DNA of 64,000 nucleotides from Semisulcospira habei (lineage: Eukaryota > Mollusca > Gastropoda > Semisulcospiridae), in contig BTPG01000006.1 of assembly GCA_036245525.1 (NCBI GenBank), forward strand, positions 87,873,139 to 87,937,138. The letters run 5' to 3'. Each line of letters begins with the position of its first letter. Within the stretch, counting starts at the first letter, position 1. Under the pieces are notes generated by a model, which saw only the letters and a list, made by a program, of their open reading frames with translations, did not search any database and was not told where the DNA came from. Of this stretch, positions 55,710 through 64,000 are shown in pieces. The position numbers were made by a program, and so were the translations under genes.

Positions 55710-55794
55710 GTAAGTGTCAGCATTCACAAACAAACTAGAGCAGAAGATAGATTGACAATGGGAATTCTCGGGTCGTGCCTTATTCCAAGCTTGC

Positions 55795-55900
55795 AGGCCT
55801 AACCCTCTGACAAATGCAGTAACAAGATAAAAGTTGCGTCTTGTCTAGTTACGCTAACCTCGCTGCTGAACGTACATTTTGCGCGAAGCGCCTTATGTGT
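55795..55900 (+). repeat. Repeat P (TG-associated)
   Basis: TAGTTACGCTAACCTCGCTG then CTGAACGTACATTTTGCGCG, leading into the TG array. Confidence 0.55.
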
Positions 55901-55923
55901 GTATGTATGTGCGTATGTATGTA

Positions 55924-55990
<67 letters not shown>
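55896..55990 (+). repeat. TG microsatellite
   Basis: GTAT units, then an uninterrupted TG run. Confidence 0.95.
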
Positions 55991-56329
55991 GCGCGCGCTA
56001 ATGCTTGTAAACACGAGAATCTCCGATATTGCTATACGCACAAGCAGTTTAAACGTGGCGAAATACTTTCTTCAAGGGGCGGCTAAGAGTTCCTCCGAGC
56101 ATATTGTAACTGGATGTCCCCTTGAAGACATAAAAGACCGTTTATAGAAAGTTGGTTGACCCAGATTAGAATCAAGTAATTTTTGTCATATTTACTTGCA
56201 ATTTCGGACATAGCTAGTTTGGTCAAAGACATTGGATGAGTTCGTAGCTTTGTACCCTTTCAACTTCTTCAGTAAAAATTAATTATTTTCCGCCAAAAAA
56301 AATAAAACAGTAAAATACCTTTACTTCTG

Positions 56330-56455
56330 GAAAAAGTCAGACAGTAGCGGTGACGTAAAGGAAGCAACTCCGTCACCACGCAGACATCGACGCAGTACTC
56401 TAAATATGACGTAATTCTCTCTCTCGCGCGCGCTCTCTCCCCCCCACCCCCCACC

Positions 56456-56490
<35 letters not shown>

Positions 56491-56572
56491 TGTGAGCATC
56501 TACAAGAGGCATAGATCCTCATGCGCCTGAAGGACGTATGATGATCTATGTCTCTTGGAGATGTTTGGAGCG
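56330..56572 (-). repeat. Composite repeat F, 3' part, inverted
   Basis: GAAGCAACTCCGTCACCACG and the TACTCTAAATATGACGTAAT region are the reverse of 5270-5350. The core hairpin is at 56500-56562 (ACAAGAGGCATAGATCCTCA). Confidence 0.6.
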
Positions 56573-56579
56573 CGCGCGC

Positions 56580-56581
56580 AT

Positions 56582-56660
<79 letters not shown>

Positions 56661-56680
56661 CACACACACACACACACATA
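56580..56680 (+). repeat. CA microsatellite
   Basis: About 100 bp of CA with one CG. Confidence 0.95.
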
Positions 56681-57272
56681 CAGACAAAAGCGTCAGAGTG
56701 GGTTACCTACCATTTTATGTCAAAATGGGTTCCCATATTTCTATTTATTCTAGGGCTCTGGAATTGATGCGAATGTTTAGAACTCACCTTATAACTAAGC
56801 TCTATAACTTAAAATAAAATAGACATTTTCTAGAAACAGAGCCACTAGATGGAAAAAAAAAATGGGTTTCTACCAATAAAGTGGGTGCCTCTCACACAAA
56901 AACTGGCATTACAGTGAAAATGGGTGTCTTCACAACATTAGGCGTCTGTAATAAGGTCAAGTTCATGGAATACTTCTGTTTCACATTATTTTTGGGGGTT
57001 GTCGTTTTTTCAACTAAATGTGCATGTGTGCTTTAACATTTTTAACATTGTATGGTGCAAAATTCAATAAACACTGGCCCGTAACCTTTCGATTATGATT
57101 TTTACAGAGGAAATCTTTTAAACATTGCTGCGTTTTGTCCTTCTGAAGCAAAACAGTTTATCATGGCATTTATGTGAGAATCAACATAATGTATTCTGGA
57201 AATTAAAGGACTTTTTTTTTGGTTTTGGGTACTCTGGAGTTTCAGACAAACAGCAACAGAGCATTTTGAATA

Positions 57273-57500
57273 TTAACCCTTATCATTCGGAATACACCAG
57301 TGTGTGCAACACGTGTGACTGAAATAGTCCAAAGGTTAGTGCCAGAATAGCTTGGTGCCTCTAGGCGCCAAGCTATTGTGGCACTACCCTTGAACTAAAG
57401 CCATTGGTCTATGTCCTCATCTGTAAGTACTGTAATGTAGCTTGCATAGAATTATGGCAGTGAACAAATTTGAAGCTTTTAGCCTCAGTATGATGCTGGT
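57273..57500. mobile_element. TTAA hairpin element, family A'
   Basis: TTAACCCTTATCATTCGGAA at the left as in the 36077-36295 copy. Stem GTGCCAGAATAGCTTGGTGC with an almost complete inverse. The right end (TCAGTATGATGCTGG) is eroded. Confidence 0.75.
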
Positions 57501-57556
57501 CAAAAAGTGTGGAAAAATATGAAAGATAGAAAAAGACCCAGACGAAGAAACTAACA

Positions 57557-58142
57557 CTTAACTTATTCTACCCCAGACACACCACAGCAAAATAAAGATC
57601 CACCATGATAGTTCAAGGGTGATGCCAGAATAGCTTGGCGCCTATGGGCGCCAAGCTATTCTGGCATCACCCTTGAACTATCATGGTGGATCTGTGTCCT
57701 GCAGTGCAACGCAGTCTTCTGAAGATGACTTCAACATTTGGGCTTAACTTATTCTACCCCAGACACACCACAGCAAAATAAAGATCCACCATGATAGTTC
57801 AAGGGTGATGCCAGAATAGCTTGGCGCCTATGGGCGCCAAGCTATTCTGGCATCACCCTTGAACTATCATGGTGGATCTGTGTCCTGCACTGCAACACAG
57901 TCTTCTGAAGACGACTTCAACATTTGGGCTTAACTTATTCTACCCCAGACACACCACAGCAAAATAAAGATCCACCATGATAGTTCAAGGGTGATGCCAG
58001 AATAGCTTGGCGCCTATGGGCGCCAAGCTATTCTGGCAGCACCCTTGAACTATCATGGTGGATCTGTGTCCTGCACTGCAACGCAGTCTTCTGAAGACGA
58101 CTTCAACATTTGGGGATTCCGGTCTTGGGGTAGAATGAGTTA
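57557..58142. mobile_element. Three tandem family A hairpins with a 186-bp period
   Basis: Units begin at 57557, 57743 and 57929, each with TTAACTTATTCTACCCCAG and a stem of about 60 bp around TATG. Only the last unit keeps the full right end, GGGGTAGAATGAGTTAA. The units are almost identical; the third has one unpaired base (GGCAGCACCC in the right arm). Confidence 0.85.
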
Positions 58143-58213
58143 AAATGACAGAACGGAACACTGACATTAATTAATTAACTGACAACATAAGAAATCACTT
58201 GAAACTTCAGCCT

Positions 58214-58457
58214 TTATTATTGTCTTTCGTCCCCAACCAACCAACCATTCTTCCGTTTGCAGAGTTTTAAATGGTAAGCAGTATATTACAAAATGATCCA
58301 GGCAGACCCCCCCCCCCCTCCATAATAATAATAATAAATCTTTACGTTGTCAACGGTTTTCTTATCTTATCTTATTATTGTCTTTTGTCCCCAGCCGGCT
58401 GTTTCGTTTTGCAAATCCAAAGGTTATACAGTATACAAAATGATCCAGGCGTCCATC
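58214..58457 (+). repeat. Direct duplication about 160 bp apart
   Basis: ATTATTGTCTTTCGTCCCCA and ACAAAATGATCCAGGC at 58214-58306 recur at 58373-58457. A TAA microsatellite lies between. Confidence 0.55.
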
Positions 58458-58563
58458 AGATAAAAAAAAACAGGCTATACATGCTGAAACCACCCCAATA
58501 ATAACACTCTTGTAATAAATCTGTATGAAACAGAAAATGTCGCGAGTGGCGGGGAACCTCAAT

Positions 58564-61500
58564 TCATTTCTTTTGTAACTTTTTCAGTCTGTTGCGGACG
58601 TAATCCTTAATGTTTGTCCAGCGCCTATGTCTAAGTGCAGGCTCTTCTGCCATTGCGTGCTGTATCTCGGCCTTTCCAGGAAGTTTGTTCATGACGAGGT
58701 GTGTCTTGAAACGAGTTTGAACAGCTTTCTCTTCAGCTTCCCCCCATGGTTTCCTTGTAAATCTAGCTTTCTTTCGAACAGGAGCTGATGCAGTACTGTC
58801 ATCATCAAAACTATCTAGATTGTCATCAGGCTCTGGACGTCTTTTCTCCATCATGCTCATTGATTCCTGTGTTGTTGACTTGCTACTTGCTTCATTCACA
58901 GGTGCTGTTCCCCCCGAGACCTCTCTGCCAGTTTCTGATGTGTCTTCATTGTCAAAGTCAATCTCTTCATCATCGCCCAGCTCAGCTCTAATGCAACTCT
59001 CAAAATCTGTCATCCCATTGTTAACTGACAGAAGAATCTTTGCCACTTTTGCCTTTTGAAGGACGTCTTGAGGTTGGCGGTAGATATGGCGATGTATCCG
59101 AATATCATGACCAAGGAAATCTGCCAGCTGATCCTGGTCTAACTCCAAGATGGCCATTGACTGAGCCAAAGTTGCAACCTGCTTCCGTAACTGAGTAAAT
59201 GTGAACATGGCTGGGTATGACACCCGTGCTTCTAGCGCATGGGCCTTCAGAACATCATGGCCTCTGTAAGGCCTCTGACCAGAAGGTGTGGCAAAGATGT
59301 ACTGGGAATCAGCGAGAGCTGGCACTGATTGCCTCATTTGAAGGATTCTGTCCACATTTGTCATCATCTTCTTCATCAGCAAAACGGGAACACTCCTATT
59401 AAACTTGCCTCTGATTTCCACTCGCTGAAAATGATTCACCATTTTCTTCTCAACCTCTGTGAGACCTTTCAAGATATCTTGATTGGTGATCAATCTAATC
59501 TTAGCATTCTGGAAGTCTGACACCTTCATTCTCTGAACTTCTCCCCCTCGTTTTCGGTTGAAAAGTGATACAGCACAAAGAGTTGCTTTAACCACTGTCG
59601 GATAATCTTCCGAAACCATCCTTGTCTCAAGAAGCTGTTGGACCTTCCTCACATCTTCACATGATGGGATCAGCTTGGATTTGTTCATGGTCATTTTCCC
59701 GACCAACTGGGCTGCTGTAGCGGACACACAATCATACCAGTCCCCGTTGAAGACAGAGTCAAACCGCTGCGCCTCCGAGAGCTCCTGTCGCCACCTGTCA
59801 TCTGAACCCTGCCCAAGCTGTTTGGATGCCTGTGACTGTTTGATCTGTGAACACTTTTTCAAAGCATGGCCTATGCGCATTGCGAGATTGCCTTTTTTGA
59901 ACTGATGTGTGTCCTCATCAAAATCTGCTAGCTCTTTTACAGCCAGGACAACATGATCAAAGCTAGCTGAATTGATCACAGCATTTAAACTTGCGATTTT
60001 CATTTCTGACCTCACTCTGATAATCTTTAATAGTCTCCCTAACTCCCGCATCCTGGAGCTGATTTGTCCAGCCGTGGGTTCTTCAATGTCCCTGCGGTCA
60101 AATAATCTCTTTCCATACTCAAGAAGCAAGGGGTCAGTTCTGATGAGACGGCTTATCTCATCATCTCTCTGCCTGGCCAATACCTTGTGATAGAAGGAAA
60201 ATTCAACGTCTAAGGGTTTTGGAAGCATTAGCCGACCACGGCGCGCCGCCTCAACTCTCTGAGTGATCTGAAACCCTCCTGGTTTCTGACAGCAACGTTT
60301 TGAGTGTACATAGATCAGCTTTTTTTTGATAGAGCCCTTTGCAATGGCTACAGGCGAGAAGGTCATCTACCTTACTAGTTTTGGTGCGATACTTAGGAAT
60401 CAAACATCCTGATTTGTTTTCAAGAACAGCAACGTTATGCATGTAATCACCCTCATCTTGTAGTCTGATCCATGCTCGACGTCTCTGCTTTGTCCCTTTT
60501 TTCATCAACAAAATTGTAGCAACGTCTGCCTCATCTGCATGTTCATCTTGTAAGTGCGTGCTCATTTTCAAGAAAAGCTTGCCACACAATTTGCATGCAT
60601 GTTTCTTGTCCCATTTGTACTTTCCTTTCCCTCTCTGCGACACGTGCACACCTGTTTCTTCTGTAAGTGCTCTTTCCCGACCCCCAGCATCATGTTCCTT
60701 CTGCCTATCCACATTCTCATTGCCACCCCCTAACGCACACTGCACCTTGCTGGTACTAGCGTCACCGACACCTGGCCATCCCGAACCTGCCACTTTGATG
60801 AAATCTAACATAGTCGATACAATACTGTCTATGTCAGAGATCCCAGCAATTGATGCCGACACACCATCTGAATCCGGTGAGCTCGAGCCAGGAACAAACT
60901 CCTCGTCATCACTGCCCTCGTATTGCGATGCGCTTGCACTCTCAGTCTCAGGTCCATCCCAGGCTCCATTTGCCAACTGGAGAAAGAAAGAAAGAAAGAA
61001 AGATTGAAACCAAAGCTGCATTAGGACAGAAACAGCCCAATTTTGGTTTAAGGGGCCTTGCACAAGAATAAAAAGAGTAATCCCGTGTATGACCGCTTTA
61101 CATATGTGTGAGCTCGGTGACGAGGGCTGGCTTCTGCAGCAGCAAAATCCACGTTTTCTGAAAATGCAAGCAGTTTTCACACATTTGTCAACCCTGTGTG
61201 ACCCTTTGAGAGAGGTCACTCAAATTGGCATGTTTAAAAAGGTCTTGCCACAAAGTATCCTTGGGCCAAGCTTGAAGAATATGGCTTGAATAGTCTCCGA
61301 GAAAATGCCACCGTTAACTCATTCTACCCCAGACACACCACAGCACGATAAGGATCGACCATGATAGTTCAAAGGTGATGCCAGAATAGCTTGGCGCCTA
61401 CAGGCGCCAAGCTATTCTGGCATCACCCTTGAACTATCATGGTCGATCTGTGTCCTGCGCTGCAATGCGGTCTTGAGAGGACAGGGGCAAAATTTAAGGA

Positions 61501-61886
61501 TTTTGGTGTTGGGGTAGAATGAGTTAAAGTTTACCATGGACGACGGACGGACGACCAGTGGTCCAGAACATAAACTCACTTTTGCTTCGCACGCACGCCA
61601 GCCAATAAAATGAAGATGATCATAGAATCACTTTACTTACCAGTTTGTAATTGGGAGCATTCCGCTGCCGTCCATGCACCCTCCTACCAGACGCACCCTC
61701 TGTGGCAGAGGCTGGGGGGCTATGATGCTGCAGCTGACTAATTTGGCCATGGGCCTTGGTCATGTGCCAGGAAGGGGCGTGCTTGTCGACTTCCATAGAT
61801 CCCGATGGGTTTGGACATCCTGCTACCATCCGGCGCTGGGTGTGTGCAGAAAGTCCTGAGCCAGTGTGACCAAAACGGTGTTGCTG
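58564..61886 (-). CDS. Crypton-like tyrosine recombinase with zinc fingers and a C-terminal Myb-like domain (frameshifted)
   Basis: The main frame, 60366-58564, has tyrosine-recombinase hallmarks: R in FNRKRGGEVQRM (about 271-273), TQLRKQ (R394), LGH (H420) and IYR (Y429, probable nucleophile). The C-terminal 65 residues (RKPWGEAEEKAV... to NRLKKLQKK) resemble the Myb/SANT-like end of related animal proteins. The upstream frame, 60976 to about 60320, carries an acidic stretch (DDEEFVPG), a zinc finger starting CKLC, and CSHC. The second half of that CSHC finger (HSKRC) lies in the next frame, so the A8 run at 60320-60327 holds an indel or sequencing error. A 5' exon, about 61886-61641, joins in phase 0 across an intron (61640-60977) with donor GTAAGT and a pyrimidine-rich acceptor. 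Whether this is a transposon or a domesticated gene is undecided. The first exon is uncertain. Confidence 0.7.
61314..61527. mobile_element. TTAA hairpin element, family A, in the Crypton-gene intron
   Basis: TTAACTCATTCTACCCC and GGGGTAGAATGAGTTAA are perfect outer inverted repeats. The inner stem around loop TACA is about 60 bp with one mismatch (CAAAGG against CCCTTG). It lies wholly within the intron 60977-61640. Confidence 0.85.
61641..61886 (-). CDS. Probable upstream exon of the Crypton-like gene
   Basis: In the minus direction the exon follows an acceptor-like TGTTTGCAG near 61886 and ends at 61641 before GTAAGT. Its frame (ending RNAPNYKL) is phase 0, matching the phase-0 acceptor at 60977 of the next exon (starting LANGAWDG). 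It contains GCPNPSG...HMTKAHG, which could be a degenerate zinc-finger-like Cys/His arrangement. The true first coding exon and start codon are not identified. Confidence 0.5.
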
Positions 61887-61930
61887 CAAACATGTCCAAT
61901 ACAACCATGTAAACCATTGACATTTTGAAT

Positions 61931-62270
61931 CAGATTGATTGTACATTGCTTAACGTCCCGACAGCAACAAGGCTTTCTCAGGACGTGCCTGCACTGCTTG
62001 TGAAAAAAACAACTAAACAGAACATTGAATGTATGTCGCCAGCCGGTCAAATACGTTAAATAAACCTAACACATGGGGCCTAAATAAAAGCTAAGACCAT
62101 TTAGCAACACACATCCAATATCAAGAGCTACAGGCAGTGCAGACAGTAGGGAGAGTTTTAAAAAGGCAAATACAGGTGAATGGACAAAGGGTAGACAGAA
62201 ACACATGCCCCAGAATAGAGAGAAAAACCCACCCTGTGGGGCTGACCAGGGTGACCCTGGGAACTAAAAA
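61931..62270 (-). mobile_element. LINE 3'-end or SINE-like repeat, copy 3
   Basis: Same repeat as 891-1270 and 22750-23137, in minus orientation, ending near GACCCTGGGAACTAAAAA. It lies about 45 bp upstream of the putative 5' exon of the Crypton-like gene. Confidence 0.75.
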
Positions 62271-63100
62271 CTGGTAATACAGTAAAAAGTGACACTTCAG
62301 TTGCACAATCCGAAAGACCTGTTTGTGGAAGTTTGTTCTTCGAATCGCGAGGCAGTTTTGCGAACGAGGATTGAAATCTGGCGCCATCTTTTTTAAAAAC
62401 GGTCAACTCATACTGTGCATGCATGTGTCAAGTTACTTTTCGATCACTGACAATCACACATGTCAGAAAAAAAAAAAAAAAAAATCGCGTGGCAGATTGA
62501 CCTTGTAATGGTGTTATTGAACGAATTCCTTTCATTGAAGAAGAAAGCTTTTGTTAAAATCGTGGGGTTCTATTATCATTTACTACAAGACTCAACGGTC
62601 AGAGAGGAAGACACGGACCGAGCCACGGCCGAAGCAGACGCCTTATTTTTCTGGGCCAAACGGGTATCGGGGATTGGAGGCATCTCTCAGTTAAATAACT
62701 GCACTGAACAAGTACATTTGGGCGTGCTCTTAACTAAGAAATATTGCATAAAGTACCTCTGCAAACGTGAAGAATGGCCAGCGGGGGACGAAAGACGTTT
62801 TAGGAAGGGCAAGGGAAATAACTCCGTTCATCGGTGTTATTGACCAATCAGCGATCATCAAGTAAAACACTCGCTCGCTTCCGTGTGAACACACAGGCCC
62901 AGGGCGTCGCAAAAACACAACATGAAGTAAATCTGGGAAAATGGGGACATCCTATTTTGATATTTTTTTCTGACTTTTGAATGAAAGATAATGCAGCAAC
63001 AACCCTCAGAAAAAATGGGTGCCTGACTTGGTCACCCAGAATTTTACACACACCCATTTTGCATAAGGATGGTAAAGAAAGTCACCCATTTCAGTGGTTT
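62271..63100. other. No gene recognised
   Basis: An A18 run near 62467. An open frame at 62460-62843 has no recognisable domain and no duplicate to support it. Confidence 0.4.
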
Positions 63101-63103
63101 CGT

Positions 63104-63106
<3 letters not shown>

Positions 63107-63190
<84 letters not shown>

Positions 63191-63205
63191 AACACACACA
63201 CACCG
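63107..63205 (+). repeat. CA microsatellite
   Basis: About 95 bp of CA within composite repeat F. Confidence 0.95.
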
Positions 63206-63224
63206 ACGCGCTTGCAGAAGAGCA

Positions 63225-64000
63225 TGCAGGTGTACTTCATATATCATGTAGCTAGGCAAAATGAACCTGATTTCACACAAATTATAGCACGATTGAAATC
63301 GTACCGTGAATTTCTAGATTTGTCACCATTTTCTCGTCTTGAAGCGAAAGTGAAACTCATATCACGTAAAATACAAAATTACTTAAAAACAACAACAAGA
63401 TGGGATGAACCATAACCGACAAAGTCCCTTCTACATGAGAGCTGTTTGAGCTGTAGAGGGTCTCAACCTTTTGTCTTCGACTTGATTCTGATGTTGTAAT
63501 ATCTACTTTTGAAAAAGCCTCGGATATGTGAAAATGCGCCATAGTGAACTCTATAAGGGGCGCGCGCATTGCATACGCGTCATTGGTTTGTCAAACGTCA
63601 TTTGTCATGACGTATTTTTTTTGTTTTTACATAATTATATTTATTAACGTGATATGAGTTTTGCTTTTGCTTCAAGACATTGGAAAATGGTGACAAAACT
63701 AGAATTTCAGGGTGCAGTTTTAGTCTTGCTATCATTTGTGTACAAGCAGGTTGACTTTACCTAGGTACATGCTATATTAAGTACACCTGCATGCTCTTCT
63801 GAAAGCGCGTCGATGTGTGTGTGTATGTGTGTACGTGCGTGCATGCCCGCGCTCCAAACACCCACAAGAGACATAGATGTTCATGAGCCCTCCGGGCACA
63901 TGAGCATCTATGCCTTTTGGAGATGCAGTCATATGTGAGAGAAAGAACGAGCAAGCTAGAGAGGGAGAGAGAATTACGTCATATTTAGAATATGTCTGCG
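63225..64000 (+). repeat. Composite repeat F, with an inverted head and core hairpin
   Basis: 63225-63375 is an inverted partial copy; 63390-63830 matches 4160-4945 in direct orientation. The core hairpin at 63868-63925 reads CAAGAGACATAGATGTTCAT with its inverse. The repeat runs off the window end. Confidence 0.6.

Noticed and set aside
57557..58142. CRISPR-like array (regular 186-bp repeats)
   Set aside because: Eukaryotic context, repeat units far too long and no variable spacers; they are tandem hairpin elements.
62460..62843. 127-residue plus-strand ORF
   Set aside because: Begins in an A-run and has no recognisable domain or paralog in the window.

Overview
This is eukaryotic genomic DNA, most likely from a marine invertebrate and plausibly a mollusc (inference from the transposon families, the microsatellite density and gene structure; the species cannot be proven from the window). 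Cellular coding sequence is sparse and split by introns. Most of the 64 kb is mobile or repeated DNA: non-LTR retrotransposons, PIF/Harbinger elements, a solo LTR, a Crypton-like tyrosine-recombinase gene, tRNA-related SINE sequence, long TG, GA, TA and TAA microsatellites, poly-G tracts, and an unusually rich set of hairpin-forming elements with TTAA ends. Very long ORFs made only of CV/HT/RE/SL dipeptides are microsatellites, not genes.

Cellular genes. (1) On the minus strand, 40517 down to 33467, there is a complete six-exon gene for a hydroxylysine kinase-like protein (HYKK/AGPHD1, aminoglycoside-phosphotransferase fold). Every exon joins in phase to give about 427 residues. (2) On the plus strand there are two paralogous sets of short phase-1 exons, at 448-10035 and 48749-55709. 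Each has a signal-peptide exon, a short acidic exon ending in the conserved SGTYHK, and an exon containing GCDAP. Intron sequence is conserved between them, so they look like a segmental duplication of a secreted or membrane protein gene of unknown function. (3) On the minus strand at 58564-61886 is a gene with zinc-finger, tyrosine-recombinase and Myb-like parts (Crypton type), split by one intron and by a frameshift in an A8 run.

Layout. 0-12 kb: copy 1 of the secreted-protein gene, with LINE 3' ends, GA/TG arrays and composite repeats in its introns. 13-20 kb: a LINE tail, degenerate repeat arrays and a 1.77-kb solo LTR with a 5-bp target duplication. 20-31 kb: TTAA hairpins, an interrupted SINE, a 2.3-kb Harbinger element and a complex fold-back at 29 kb. 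31-41 kb: the HYKK gene, its introns packed with hairpin elements. 41-53 kb: three minus-strand LINEs (L2/CR1-like, RTE-like with one nonsense codon, and a heavily frameshifted third family). 48-56 kb: copy 2 of the secreted-protein gene. 57-64 kb: a tandem triplicate hairpin, the Crypton-like gene and more composite repeats.

The strongest unusual signal is the set of hairpin families (labelled here A, B, C, D and E). They all end in TTAA followed by CCC, CTC or similar, as expected of piggyBac-type non-autonomous elements. Many have near-perfect stems, up to 56 of 56 paired bases, with different loops. One family D copy lies inside the last coding exon of HYKK and is read in frame; two other copies and one family E copy sit directly against HYKK splice sites.
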